The position numbers were made by a program, and so were the translations under genes. 36,478 nt of DNA from a virus. Shown here in pieces: positions 25,009 through 32,578 of this stretch. Below the pieces are notes generated by a model. It was given only the letters and a program-made list of their open reading frames with translations, ran no database searches and was not told the origin of the DNA. How positions within the stretch are numbered: the first letter of the stretch is position 1; every line of letters starts with the position of its first letter. The stretch is taken from positions 1 to 36,478 of IMG/VR virus record IMGVR_UViG_3300020418_000015, one strand, 5' to 3'.

Positions 25009-25191
25009 CTAAAGTTCTGATTCTTCAGTCGATCTCATAAGCGTTAATAGTTCACGCTCGGCAATCGCTAGTCCCTCTATCTGACCAACTAGTCGATTGT
25101 ATTCTTCAAAACTCTTTGCTCCACCTAGTGCAACAGTATCGGTTAAATCGTTCATTAACCTTCTAAGAGTTTTTTGTAACTCTTCTTCCAT
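25009..25191 (-). CDS. Small helical protein
   Basis: A 60-residue protein, nearly all helix (EELQKTLRRLMNDLTDTVAL, then SFEEYNRLVGQIEGLAIAER). It resembles a small conserved protein of marine phages next to the portal gene, with the 'FxxYxRxVGxIxGLxxAxxxL' pattern. It overlaps the stop of the upstream gene by one base. Function unknown; a small head-assembly or internal protein is possible. Confidence 0.65.
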   Translation of the reverse strand: MEEELQKTLRRLMNDLTDTVALGGAKSFEEYNRLVGQIEGLAIAERELLTLMRSTEESEL

Positions 25192-25403
25192 TAAGTATCT
25201 ATCTCACCTTCTGTTTGTGTGCCTGGTATTACCTGACAAAAAGGTTTTGCTTGGAATACTTGAGGATATGTAACAGCTTTGTTTGCTTTTGCAATAGAAT
25301 CCTCAAAACATTTTTCCTTACTTGTATGTAATTCATTACCTGTAATCACCATACAAGACGATGCATTCATACTAGAACACAGAATCATTATTGACATCCA
25401 CAT
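25191..25403 (-). CDS. Small cysteine-containing, probably exported protein
   Basis: A 70-residue protein. The N-terminal part, MWMSIMILCSSMNASSC, is hydrophobic and ends in a small-residue stretch, consistent with a weak signal peptide (no clear lipobox). The mature part has C33 and C57 (KEKCFEDSIAKANKAVTYPQ, then AKPFCQVIPGT), which could form one disulfide. It starts 2 bases after the portal stop. A small periplasmic phage protein is plausible. Not recognised by family. Confidence 0.55.
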   Translation of the reverse strand: MWMSIMILCSSMNASSCMVITGNELHTSKEKCFEDSIAKANKAVTYPQVFQAKPFCQVIPGTQTEGEIDT

Positions 25404-25405
25404 TT

Positions 25406-27814
25406 TTAGCTCCGATTCAGTTTATCCGTCTTAATAAGGTCAACTTGCATTTTGGCTTCTGCTAAGTCCTTTTGCTGTTGTAACCTTTCACGCTCTAAAT
25501 CGTTCCTCATCTTAGTCTTTTCTATATCTGTTTTAGCATCAAGTAAAGCTTCTTGTTGATCTTGTTTAATTTTTTCTCTTTCAATCTGAAGCTCTGCTTG
25601 CTGTTGCTGTATAACAGGATCTTGAGCAGCTTGCATTTGTCTCTCAAGAACGGCTTGTTGTTGTGCCTTTCCTGTGATTTGAGCTGCTGCTTGAGCTGCC
25701 TGTCTAGATATTTGTGCTTCCATTTGCTCTGGAAGACCTTTCTTTTCTTTATCTTCTAGAGGTGGAAGTTGAACTCCCATCATCTTCTCGGCTTCATTTC
25801 TATATTTATGAGCCATATGCTCACTAATATGAGCACTAATAGATTGACCTACTTGCTGTGCCATAGGATGTTTTTGCATATCTGGTGACTGCATTAAGCT
25901 CATATGGGCAGCTAAATGTGCATCGTGATCTTGGTAAGCAAAAGACTTTACTGGGCCACCACCAATCATTCTAGCATTCTCTGTTACAGGATCATACGGA
26001 GGTATCTCACTTTGATCTGGTAAGATTTTATCAATATTATCCAAACCTGCTGTTTCTAAGAATCTTCTATGCAGTTCCTTTAAGTCATAAAGCTGTGGAG
26101 CTTGTGCTGCCACTTGTAGGGCAGCTTGCTGTTGCATCATCCTTTGAGCAAAACTAGTCGCATTGGGATCACTTACAGGTATAATATCTACTCTATCGTC
26201 AAAGTCTTGTTGTATATTTCCATTCTCCTCGTAAGGATATTGAGAAATAGAGCTACTAATAATCTTAGAAAGTAACCCAAGCTCCCTCTTCATACTTGCG
26301 TGTAATCTAGCATGGATGGCCGACATTACCTTCATAGACCTTTCAATTAGTGCTAGTGTTGTTCCAACAGGAGCTTCTTGGTTGCCATCACCTACCTGTA
26401 GGTCTGCTATCGAGGCGAATCTTCTTCCCTCTTCTACCAAAACACCTAGTAATTGTGCTAACGTTCCTGATGGCTCTTTGAATGGCAAGGGCATAAGATT
26501 ATCCCTTATTGCACCACTTGGAAGATCAATGTCTCTAAATTCACCTGGTGATATTGGTGTATCGTCACCTTTGATCCTAAGTCCACGAGCTTTAAAACCT
26601 GCTGGTAAGTTGGATAAAGTCCCTGCGTCTATAAGTTGACGCAAGATCGATGTTGATGACTTGGCTATGTTTCCTATAAGGTGGATTAATCCAAATCCGT
26701 AAAATCCCAAGCCTGGCTGAAACTTGTAGTGTACAAAGTGTTGTATTGGTTGCTTTAGTGGATCACTCTCGGAATAATTCTGGCGTATCGAAAGGATGGT
26801 ATCACTTGCTTCGTCAATGGTGACGATGTATGGGACGGCAATTCCTGTTCCTTCTCCGTCTTCGTTTTGGTCTTCATATCCTTCGATGTCGAGTTCGCAA
26901 TGGACTTCGAGGATGGTTCGGAGGTCGTTTTCACTAACTTCGGTAACACCTGTAAGTTCGTTGTATTTGGTTTTGACATCTGATGTCCCTTCTATAGCCT
27001 CGGTTAAATCTACATCACGATAAAAACCTGATACTTGCAACTTCTTTACAAAGTTATCAGACTTCTGCATAACATGGGTATGCCTTGATGATGTTGTTAG
27101 ATCCGTTGTATTATATGCAACAACGAGATCCTCGGCAGGTACGAATACTGAAGTTGGTCTTTGATGATGGGGATCAAAGTAAACCTTTCTAAATGCTGAC
27201 CCTGCTAGTGCCAGATTAAATAGTAGTTGCTCTGTTTCAGAACGATATTCGGTCATTTCATGCGTTAAGAGGTAGTTCATGTAGTTCTGAACTCTCTTAG
27301 CTTGCTCTGTCATCTCATCAGTCTGTCTTCCTACTGATTTAGTTTTGACTGGGCCTGACGCAGGAAATATTTCCATCATAGATTGTGAAACAAATCTTAT
27401 TGTAGCTTCACTAAGTATCGGATGGGTAACACCACAAGCTCCCTCAAAAGGTGTCGTTCTGTCTTCAGATTTAATTCCTAGAAGATCTAAACCATCGGTA
27501 TATGTGGTGACCCAATCCTCTCTAGATGCTTTGTCTTCCTCGTACTGTGCTATCAAATCTGATGCAATACCTTGAAGCACCTCCTCATCTAGAATCTCTG
27601 CTATGTTCTCGCCAAACTTTGCCCCAGACATTCCTTCAGTAGATTCTGGATCAAAGTCAACTTCCACACCTCCATCGTCCATCTCAATAACAATAGCCTC
27701 TTCAGATACATTCAACATATCCTCTTCCGTAGGCTCTACGTCTGCACCATTAAGAAGTGGTTTAGAAGAAGTCTCTTCCTGTATTTGTTGATCGATAGAC
27801 TTTTCAACTGCCAT
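25406..27814 (-). CDS. Portal protein (P22-type)
   Basis: An 802-residue protein with the hallmarks of a large portal. It has an acidic N-terminal extension (residues 1-80), the core SREDWVTTYTDGLDLLGIKS, then EGACGVTHPILSEATIRFVS and LLFNLALAGSAFRKVYFDPH. Later come LPSGAIRDNLMPLPF, EAPVGTTLALIERSMKVMSA and a long C-terminal Gln/Ala/Glu-rich coiled coil (about 690-795) resembling the P22 barrel helix. It forms the dodecameric ring through which DNA enters the head. Order (TerL, basic protein, portal, scaffold, capsid) is classical. The Gln-rich end looks complete. Confidence 0.92.
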   Translation of the reverse strand: MAVEKSIDQQIQEETSSKPLLNGADVEPTEEDMLNVSEEAIVIEMDDGGVEVDFDPESTEGMSGAKFGENIAEILDEEVLQGIASDLIAQYEEDKASREDWVTTYTDGLDLLGIKSEDRTTPFEGACGVTHPILSEATIRFVSQSMMEIFPASGPVKTKSVGRQTDEMTEQAKRVQNYMNYLLTHEMTEYRSETEQLLFNLALAGSAFRKVYFDPHHQRPTSVFVPAEDLVVAYNTTDLTTSSRHTHVMQKSDNFVKKLQVSGFYRDVDLTEAIEGTSDVKTKYNELTGVTEVSENDLRTILEVHCELDIEGYEDQNEDGEGTGIAVPYIVTIDEASDTILSIRQNYSESDPLKQPIQHFVHYKFQPGLGFYGFGLIHLIGNIAKSSTSILRQLIDAGTLSNLPAGFKARGLRIKGDDTPISPGEFRDIDLPSGAIRDNLMPLPFKEPSGTLAQLLGVLVEEGRRFASIADLQVGDGNQEAPVGTTLALIERSMKVMSAIHARLHASMKRELGLLSKIISSSISQYPYEENGNIQQDFDDRVDIIPVSDPNATSFAQRMMQQQAALQVAAQAPQLYDLKELHRRFLETAGLDNIDKILPDQSEIPPYDPVTENARMIGGGPVKSFAYQDHDAHLAAHMSLMQSPDMQKHPMAQQVGQSISAHISEHMAHKYRNEAEKMMGVQLPPLEDKEKKGLPEQMEAQISRQAAQAAAQITGKAQQQAVLERQMQAAQDPVIQQQQAELQIEREKIKQDQQEALLDAKTDIEKTKMRNDLERERLQQQKDLAEAKMQVDLIKTDKLNRS

Positions 27815-27821
27815 TACGAGC

Positions 27822-28634
27822 TTACCTTATGCTAAATTTAGTACCTCTAGTGGCTTTTCCACCACCTCGGCAAGCTTGGCCACCATGTTTCATTCCGTAG
27901 GCTTTAGGTTTTCCACCTGATTTCATACCTCTGACTTTTCTTTCTTTGCTTTCAGAGTCAAATCCAGAAAACTTTTTTCTTGGATTGCTATCCACTCCAC
28001 CTGTAATCTTAGCAACTGAAGTAGGTGACTTTACATTTAATCTCCTTGTAAGCTTTACATCCTTATCTTTTATCTTCTCTTGCGAAGCTTTAAAAGTAGG
28101 AGGATTCATCTTTGCTTTGTTTTTAGCCGTAGTTTGAGGATCGGTCTTTTTCTTTTTAGGTGTTGTAGACAACCCTCTTTCCTTGTCTGCACCAGACATA
28201 GGTTTTGACGTTTTCTTGTCACTCAAGGTCATTCTTGCACCACCACCAAGATCTCTCTTAGTGTTTATCATTTCATCGGCTTTTCTTGTAGACTTAAAGT
28301 AAGGGGAATCTGGTGCTGCGCTTGAGGCTTTTACTAAATCACCAGAAATTTTAGCTTCCCCTGTTCTATCAGCCTTTTTCATACCCTTTTTGACAGAACC
28401 AGACTCAATAAGGTTCATAGTTCTTTTGTATTCTTCAGAGCCAGGCCCACCATCCTTCATCTTCTTGACTTTTCCACCATACATATAACCTTTAGGCTTG
28501 CCACCCTTTTTCATAAACCCCATTTTGTTTCTTACTTCAGTAGGTAAGGACGCTAGTCCCTTGTTGGTTGGCTCTCTAAGACCACCACCATCTTTATAAC
28601 CCATCATCTTTCTAAAATTATGTTTGCCAGGCAT
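27822..28634 (-). CDS. Basic Lys/Gly-rich protein between terminase and portal
   Basis: A 270-residue protein, very rich in Lys, Gly and Ser. The N-terminal part repeats MGxxxxGG and KKGGKPKGYMYGGKVKKMKD-like segments. The middle (about 90-230) is Lys/Ser/Thr-rich with no clear fold. The C-terminus MKHGGQACRGGGKATRGTKF ends in the 'GG.CRG.G.ATRG.KFS' motif that I recall from short basic proteins at this position in marine phages. Here it is about three times longer than those. The strong positive charge suggests DNA or RNA binding, perhaps inside the head or in packaging. It is 7 bases from the portal gene and 9 from terL. Confidence 0.7.
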   Translation of the reverse strand: MPGKHNFRKMMGYKDGGGLREPTNKGLASLPTEVRNKMGFMKKGGKPKGYMYGGKVKKMKDGGPGSEEYKRTMNLIESGSVKKGMKKADRTGEAKISGDLVKASSAAPDSPYFKSTRKADEMINTKRDLGGGARMTLSDKKTSKPMSGADKERGLSTTPKKKKTDPQTTAKNKAKMNPPTFKASQEKIKDKDVKLTRRLNVKSPTSVAKITGGVDSNPRKKFSGFDSESKERKVRGMKSGGKPKAYGMKHGGQACRGGGKATRGTKFSIR

Positions 28635-28643
28635 TTGTTTCTC

Positions 28644-30149
28644 CTAATAATAAGATTTATTTTGTTTCCACCAAGGGGTTGGTTCGTCTTCGTAATCCGA
28701 TGGTAATGATATAAACCCACCTTGTCTAAAACGCATCAAGGCAAGTGTAGTACAGTCCACTAAGTCATCGTGACTGCCATTGGGAAAACTAGCACATTGT
28801 TCTATTACTTGTTCAGCCCAACGAGTCGGAGGATGCCATACCAGACCACTCGCAAAAATGTCAGAAACGGCATTAACACGAGAGAGTTTATCCTGACCAC
28901 GAGACGGAGTATAGTCTGTGACAGGTATTCCAGAAGCTCGTAGCTCCTGTATAAGGGGAAGTCCCGCTGCTTTTGCTTCCACCAAGAAAGCATCAGGTTC
29001 ATACTGATGATATAATTCATGGGTACGTTGTTTAAGCTCTGGGAACTCAAGTTTTTCATTAACCGAATCAAGAAGGATAATATTTGGTACATTGTCTCCT
29101 ACCTCATTTGGATGTTCAAATACTCCCCAAGTCGTAATAGCCGAATAGTCAGATCTGGCTGACTTAGTGTGTGCCGTGTCGATTGACTGTATAATGAAGG
29201 TGCATTGTGGTGGACTTACGTTATTCCACTCTTGCCAATACTCCCTCTTAATTAGAGCACCTTCCTCGGCTGTAGGTGTTTGTTGATACTGACTAAGCCA
29301 CTTACCCAATGGAAGTTCGGCCTTTAGAGCATCTAGTTCTTTCTTTGGCCAAAACTCTGGCCAGAGAGGTTCACCATTTTCGTAAACGGCAGGTAGTTCT
29401 ATAACTTCCCACTTGTCCGAACCCTCTCTTTGACTTGTGGTTTCTAGTATTTTAGCTGTTAGATCAAGCTGTGACCACCTCGTCATTACAATAACGATAG
29501 CTCCACCTGGTTGTAATCTCTGTCGAGGGCCAGATGAATACCACTCGTAAACACTATCAAAGTATTCCATCGTGGGATTAATACCTGCTGATTCAGTATG
29601 TGGATCGTCAATCACAAGCAAGTCTGCACCACGACCTGTCATTGCACCACCTACACCAATAGCAAAATATTCACCACCACCTGATACATCCCATCGTCCT
29701 GCTGCCTTGCTGTCGGCTCTTAGCGAGACTTCTGGAAATATATCTCTGTAAGTGTCTGTATCTATTAGGTTTCTTACTTTACGTCCAAATCTTTGAGAAA
29801 ACTCTGTCGTGTGTGTTGCAGATATAATCTTTCGACTTGGGTCTTGTCCTAGTAACCAAGCAGGTAATAACCAACTTGTAAGTTCTGATTTGCCGTGTCT
29901 AGGAGCAATGTTGATGATAAGTCTTTTTAACTTACCCCTAGATACAGCTTCAAACTTTTCTGCCATTATCCTGTGATGTGGGCCTTCCATGAAGATCGGC
30001 CAACAATGTCGGACAAAAGGTAAAAACTCTTTCTTGGCTTTTTCTTTATTATTGAGCGTATTGTACTTAATAAGAGCAGCACCAATAGCCTGTCTGTGCT
30101 CTTCTGGTAACTGATCTAGGTTCTTTAGTAGTTGCTCAACTTGTGTCAA
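28644..30149 (-). CDS. terL: Terminase large subunit (packaging ATPase/nuclease)
   Basis: A 501-residue protein. The ATPase half has Walker A APRHGKSE (residues 82-89), Walker B LLVIDDP (177-183) and the coupling motif MTRW (222-225). The nuclease half carries acidic residues in the RNase H-like order: D324 (SIDTAHTKS), E391 (LVEAK) and D461/D462 (GSHDDLVD). It cuts concatemers and pumps DNA into the head with the portal. Its start overlaps the preceding gene by 4 bases (ATGA). TerS is not adjacent; a TerS-like gene lies about 5.7 kb upstream at the right edge. Confidence 0.95.
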   Translation of the reverse strand: MTQVEQLLKNLDQLPEEHRQAIGAALIKYNTLNNKEKAKKEFLPFVRHCWPIFMEGPHHRIMAEKFEAVSRGKLKRLIINIAPRHGKSELTSWLLPAWLLGQDPSRKIISATHTTEFSQRFGRKVRNLIDTDTYRDIFPEVSLRADSKAAGRWDVSGGGEYFAIGVGGAMTGRGADLLVIDDPHTESAGINPTMEYFDSVYEWYSSGPRQRLQPGGAIVIVMTRWSQLDLTAKILETTSQREGSDKWEVIELPAVYENGEPLWPEFWPKKELDALKAELPLGKWLSQYQQTPTAEEGALIKREYWQEWNNVSPPQCTFIIQSIDTAHTKSARSDYSAITTWGVFEHPNEVGDNVPNIILLDSVNEKLEFPELKQRTHELYHQYEPDAFLVEAKAAGLPLIQELRASGIPVTDYTPSRGQDKLSRVNAVSDIFASGLVWHPPTRWAEQVIEQCASFPNGSHDDLVDCTTLALMRFRQGGFISLPSDYEDEPTPWWKQNKSYY

Positions 30150-30391
30150 ATCCAGATGGTTTTCTTAAATGTCTCTGCCCAAGGACTGTAATAGGCCATT
30201 TGTGCTCTGTCAAAGGGTGAAAACTCAAGCAACTTGTCTCTAGCTGTCTTGTATTCTTCCCTAACTTCGTCAAATTTTGCCTGTTTTCTAGCAGATTGCT
30301 CTTTTAAAGCATCTTTAAGCTGAGAAATATATGTACCTATTGTTTCGTCTAGGTCTTTATCACTCATGGCTTGGTAATTGTTTTTAGTCAT
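30146..30391 (-). CDS. Small helical protein just before TerL
   Basis: An 81-residue protein. I choose the ATG at 30391 because GGAGGA lies only four bases before it; a longer frame from 30454 lacks support. The protein is mostly charged helix (KDLDETIGTYISQLKDALKE, then FDEVREEYKTARDKL) with an aromatic end (FDRAQMAYYSPWAETF). It overlaps terL by 4 bases. Position would suit a small terminase, but I see no HTH, and a better TerS candidate exists at 36047. A packaging accessory is possible. Confidence 0.65.
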   Translation of the reverse strand: MTKNNYQAMSDKDLDETIGTYISQLKDALKEQSARKQAKFDEVREEYKTARDKLLEFSPFDRAQMAYYSPWAETFKKTIWI

Positions 30392-30441
30392 TTCTTCCTC
30401 CAAAACGTTAAAAAAGCCACAAAACTGATTGATTCTCTTTG

Positions 30442-30452
30442 GTGTAATACAC
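30442..30452. promoter_or_regulatory. Small dyad (GTGTAATACAC), possible operator
   Basis: A perfect 5-bp inverted repeat with one central base lies 16 bases downstream of a candidate -10. In this place a bound protein could block transcription of the terL operon. The RHH regulator encoded at 31750 is a conceivable binder. Evidence is only the symmetry and location. Confidence 0.25.
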
Positions 30453-30467
30453 ACTCCTCTATTATCA

Positions 30468-30476
30468 CTTATACCA
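30468..30476 (-). promoter_or_regulatory. Candidate extended -10 promoter upstream of terL operon
   Basis: On the minus strand TGGTATAAG matches an extended -10 (TGnTATAAT with one mismatch). It lies in the only gap (30392-30505) between the ThyX/DUF3310 genes and the packaging genes, about 75 bases before the next start codon. The matching -35 is poor. Late phage promoters may differ, so this is tentative. Confidence 0.35.
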
Positions 30477-30505
30477 AAGTTTTGTGGTTACGTCCTTATA
30501 TAATT

Positions 30506-30772
30506 TCACTTTTTTTCATTTTCAAGGCGATTTATTAGGTTTTTAAGGTAAAATTCTGCCTTTTTAAGGTCATTTAGGGGGTCTTCCTTGTGTGGCCACC
30601 TCCAAATGTACTTAAAAATGATGCCCCAATGGTAATTTGAAAACGAATCAACATTTGGTGCATCCTCCATCATAGACTCCATAGCTTCAAGACACTCTAT
30701 ACTACCACTAGTGTAGTGTTTCGGATGATTTACTATGTCTTCTGGCAGTTCAAACGCATCCTCTTGTTTCAT
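30506..30772 (-). CDS. DUF3310 protein
   Basis: An 88-residue protein with the DUF3310 signature: VNHPKHYTSGSIECLEAMES at the start, YHWGIIFKYIWRWPHKEDPL in the middle and LNDLKKAEFYLKNLI at the end. The family is common in phages and sometimes labelled nucleotide kinase-like, but no reaction is established. I choose the start at 30772: its ATG forms an ATGA overlap with the thyX stop, and GGAGGG lies upstream within thyX. The alternative ATG at 30790 would overlap thyX more and lacks an SD. Pairing with thyX fits a nucleotide-metabolism unit. Confidence 0.85.
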   Translation of the reverse strand: MKQEDAFELPEDIVNHPKHYTSGSIECLEAMESMMEDAPNVDSFSNYHWGIIFKYIWRWPHKEDPLNDLKKAEFYLKNLINRLENEKK

Positions 30773-31449
30773 TTTACTAATGCCCTCCATGAAATAGGAA
30801 ATTTTTTAGCCATAATTTCATCAATAAGCTTTGCGACCTTCCTAGTGTAGTGTTGTGTATGACTATCAAGGCGTAAATTACACATTTTTGCAAATGCACC
30901 AAGTGATCCAGACCAATACCATGAAGTCATAGCAGATTGTGGTAGCACCATTCGTGCATCTTCCCTTGATACACCTGTTCTTAGTAGTGCTGTGTAACAA
31001 TTAAAGGCAGTATACATAGCATTTTCATATATTTCAGTACACATATACTGTAAATTTGCTTTTAGTCGTTTTGCAGATCCTTGCTTATTTGCCGTTGCTT
31101 GTTCATACCAAGTTCCTGTACGAAAAACTGATAGGTCTTTTTCGGTGTACCTTCTGCTAACTTCGTTCCAAACCAAGTATTCATGTTTAACAAGTTGTCT
31201 AGCTACAAATATAGGGGCATCGACCTTGAAAGATGCAAAACAATGGTTAAATGGGGATGTATGTTTATGTTCTGCCAAATAATTAATGAGCTTTCTGTCT
31301 TTATCAGTAACCTCTTCAGTAACCCTACTGTCGTTTGCGTAAGAAACCCTAGCAGAATTGACTACAGTTTTGTCCGTACCCATAGTGTTGACTAGCTCTA
31401 CTTGAGATACCTGACAGTTTTTTGCTAACCATTCTCTAGATTCAGTCAT
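30769..31449 (-). CDS. thyX: Flavin-dependent thymidylate synthase
   Basis: A 226-residue ThyX, about the family's normal length. It makes dTMP from dUMP using methylene-THF and FAD/NADPH. Signatures are TSPFNHCFASFKVDAPIFVA, RQLVKHEYLVWNEVSRRYTE (residues 84-103), LPQSAMTSWYWSG and LRLDSHTQHYTRKV near the C-terminus. The canonical RHRx7S motif appears as K88-H89-E90-x7-S98: the Ser and NExS part are kept but both Arg of RHR are changed. Related 'KH[QE]' forms occur, I believe, in other phage ThyX. It supplies thymidine during phage replication. The start overlaps the preceding small gene by 8 bases. Confidence 0.88.
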   Translation of the reverse strand: MTESREWLAKNCQVSQVELVNTMGTDKTVVNSARVSYANDSRVTEEVTDKDRKLINYLAEHKHTSPFNHCFASFKVDAPIFVARQLVKHEYLVWNEVSRRYTEKDLSVFRTGTWYEQATANKQGSAKRLKANLQYMCTEIYENAMYTAFNCYTALLRTGVSREDARMVLPQSAMTSWYWSGSLGAFAKMCNLRLDSHTQHYTRKVAKLIDEIMAKKFPISWRALVK

Positions 31450-31543
31450 CTGTAAGCCTTTTTTCGTACCATTCTATTTCTTCTTTCGTGTAATCGGAGT
31501 ATCCTTCGTCATCACCAGAATACGCCATCCTCCTTCTTTTCAT
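31442..31543 (-). CDS. Candidate 33-residue small protein
   Basis: From an ATG at 31543, preceded by GGGAG about nine bases upstream, the frame encodes MKRRRMAYSGDDEGYSDYTK then a charged helix (EEIEWYEKRLTDD). The stop overlaps the thyX start by 8 bases, giving coupling. The 5' end overlaps the preceding zinc-ribbon gene by 32 bases. A longer frame upstream (to 31747) is unlikely since it would overlap that gene fully. No family known. Confidence 0.45.
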   Translation of the reverse strand: MKRRRMAYSGDDEGYSDYTKEEIEWYEKRLTDD

Positions 31544-31847
31544 CTCTTTTTCTCCCAAGTCTTCTCGCAATGTGCTCTTCCATGATTTTTGTTTTTCTTG
31601 TTTGTTCTCGCTTTTCCTCTTCAGTAGTGCCAGGCCTGTGGTCATAGCAATACCAATCCTTACCTGCGTTTGGTGAAAAACAAGCACCAGCTTTCGAGCC
31701 ACAGTACGCACAAAATTTATCAAAAAGTGGATTACTGTAAATCGCATCCTTACCCCATCCTTTGGGATGAGTATCTGTAGGCTCTTCCTTCACCTTCTTC
31801 GAGGAATTTGTTGATTGCCTCTCTAACAATTTGCGCCGCAGAGACAT
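31512..31847 (-). CDS. Small zinc-ribbon-like protein
   Basis: A 111-residue protein from the ATG at 31847, preceded by GGGAGGA four bases upstream. It has a basic N-terminus and a Cys/His cluster, C46-x2-C49...C56...C67-x2-H70 (FCAYCG, ACF, WYCYDHR), typical of a small zinc-binding fold. The C-terminus is a long charged helix (KREQTRKTKIMEEHIARRLG). The first 98 bases overlap the RHH gene in another frame. The unrelated constraint of that gene may have shaped the SD, so a later GTG start is possible. Possibly nucleic-acid binding. Confidence 0.6.
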   Translation of the reverse strand: MSLRRKLLERQSTNSSKKVKEEPTDTHPKGWGKDAIYSNPLFDKFCAYCGSKAGACFSPNAGKDWYCYDHRPGTTEEEKREQTRKTKIMEEHIARRLGRKRDEKKEDGVFW

Positions 31848-31965
31848 GAGATCCTCCCTTTCTTGTTCTATCAACTGCCATTTTATACAACACCTCAAAA
31901 TCATCTTCGTAGATTAAAATGTTGTAAGATCTTTTCTTTCTTAAATCTGTACTAGTTCTGGGCAT
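31750..31965 (-). CDS. Ribbon-helix-helix (CopG/Arc-like) DNA-binding protein
   Basis: A 71-residue protein. MPRTSTDLRKKRSYNILIYE gives the basic lead and beta strand. EDDFEVLYKMAVDRTRKGG is helix A and the turn; HVSAAQIVREAINKFLEE is helix B with the conserved S-x-x-x-[IV] pattern. This is the RHH layout, so a DNA-binding regulator is likely. Start at 31965 is supported by AAAGG nine bases upstream; an ATG at 31983 is the alternative. It overlaps the preceding membrane gene by 14 bases and the following zinc-ribbon gene by 98. Confidence 0.7.
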   Translation of the reverse strand: MPRTSTDLRKKRSYNILIYEDDFEVLYKMAVDRTRKGGSHVSAAQIVREAINKFLEEGEGRAYRYSSQRMG

Positions 31966-32152
31966 CTTTGCATACCTTTTCATGTTTATTATTTTCCCAA
32001 CAATCACCATGTGGCAAGTGCATCTTCCAAAACATATCCCATGTACCCATTGATGCAAAAAGAACCATCGCAGGGAACACGAGCATAAAGAATATTATGG
32101 TTAAGAACGCAAGACCAAAGCCTTTATTGTGATATGGTTCATCACTCATCAT
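31952..32152 (-). CDS. Small single-pass membrane protein
   Basis: A 66-residue protein from ATG 32152, preceded by GGGAG nine bases upstream. Residues about 10-32 form one transmembrane helix (FGLAFLTIIFFMLVFPAMVL). The C-terminal part is polar with two Cys (HGDCWENNKHEKVCKD). A second in-frame ATG follows immediately (MM). It overlaps the TTG-started zinc-finger gene by 11 bases. Could be a small inner-membrane phage protein of the lysis or exclusion type; unknown. Confidence 0.6.
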   Translation of the reverse strand: MMSDEPYHNKGFGLAFLTIIFFMLVFPAMVLFASMGTWDMFWKMHLPHGDCWENNKHEKVCKDAQN

Positions 32153-32381
32153 TTGATTTAACTCCCATAGAAATTGTTGCCCATGATCTTCTTTTGTATT
32201 TTGGTTTGACAAACAGGTTGTCTGGAATGAAAGGAAGAGTAATTCCATTTTTTTGTTTGCCGTTGTTTTTGTAATTCATTGCACAAAGTGGGGAGCAAAA
32301 TTCTTTTCTTTCGTGAACATAATTCATTTCTCCACCACATCTTTTACATTTTCTCGTGCCTTTGAAACAATTAACTCTCAA
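32142..32381 (-). CDS. Small zinc-finger protein (TTG start)
   Basis: A 79-residue protein with C12-x2-C15 (KCKRCGGEM) and C29-x3-C33 (FCSPLCAMNYKN), a treble-clef or McrA-like zinc knuckle. The 3' half is basic (KPKYKRRSWA). The start codon is TTG at 32381, with GGGAG seven bases upstream and a TTGA overlap with the lipoprotein stop. The zinc knuckle suggests nucleic-acid binding. No His-Asn-His triad is present, so it is probably not a nuclease. Confidence 0.6.
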   Translation of the reverse strand: MRVNCFKGTRKCKRCGGEMNYVHERKEFCSPLCAMNYKNNGKQKNGITLPFIPDNLFVKPKYKRRSWATISMGVKSNDE

Positions 32382-32578
32382 TCTGCTACTCCCATCCTTT
32401 CTTTGTATTCATCGTACAGGGCAGAATTTCCTGTCCCACCTGTACCATCAACTCCCCAATTACAGGATGCTAGTAAGATAAGAAGAAACAAGCAGTAATA
32501 CGAGAAGTATTTGCAGAAACCCAAGAACATAGAATAGGTTTCCTCTGCTTGTTTTTGGCATTGTCTTTTTATAGTCAT
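32378..32578 (-). CDS. Small lipoprotein, possible outer-membrane spanin or exclusion factor
   Basis: A 66-residue frame whose N-terminal region ends in a perfect lipobox, LLILLASC, with the Cys at 39, followed by a short Gly/Asp-rich periplasmic part (NWGVDGTGGTGNSALYDEYK). SPase II cleavage would leave about 28 residues anchored by lipid. An internal ATG at 32530 (GAGG 11 bases upstream) gives a 50-residue form with a standard short signal. The region is also read in another frame as a membrane protein (32460-32588). This nested arrangement is like Rz/Rz1 spanins, though the periplasmic part is very short. Superinfection-exclusion lipoproteins are the alternative. Confidence 0.6.
   Translation of the reverse strand: MTIKRQCQKQAEETYSMFLGFCKYFSYYCLFLLILLASCNWGVDGTGGTGNSALYDEYKERMGVAD

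Noticed and set aside
28805-29092. 95-codon frame within terL
   Set aside because: Lies in another frame of the nuclease half of TerL; no SD or family pattern.
30392-30454. 21-residue N-terminal extension of the small gene before terL
   Set aside because: The internal ATG at 30391 has a near-perfect SD (GGAGGA), and the extension covers the promoter-like region and dyad.
31544-31747. 101-residue frame overlapping the zinc-ribbon gene
   Set aside because: Only its last 33 codons have an SD-supported start; the upstream part is fully inside the zinc-ribbon gene in another frame.
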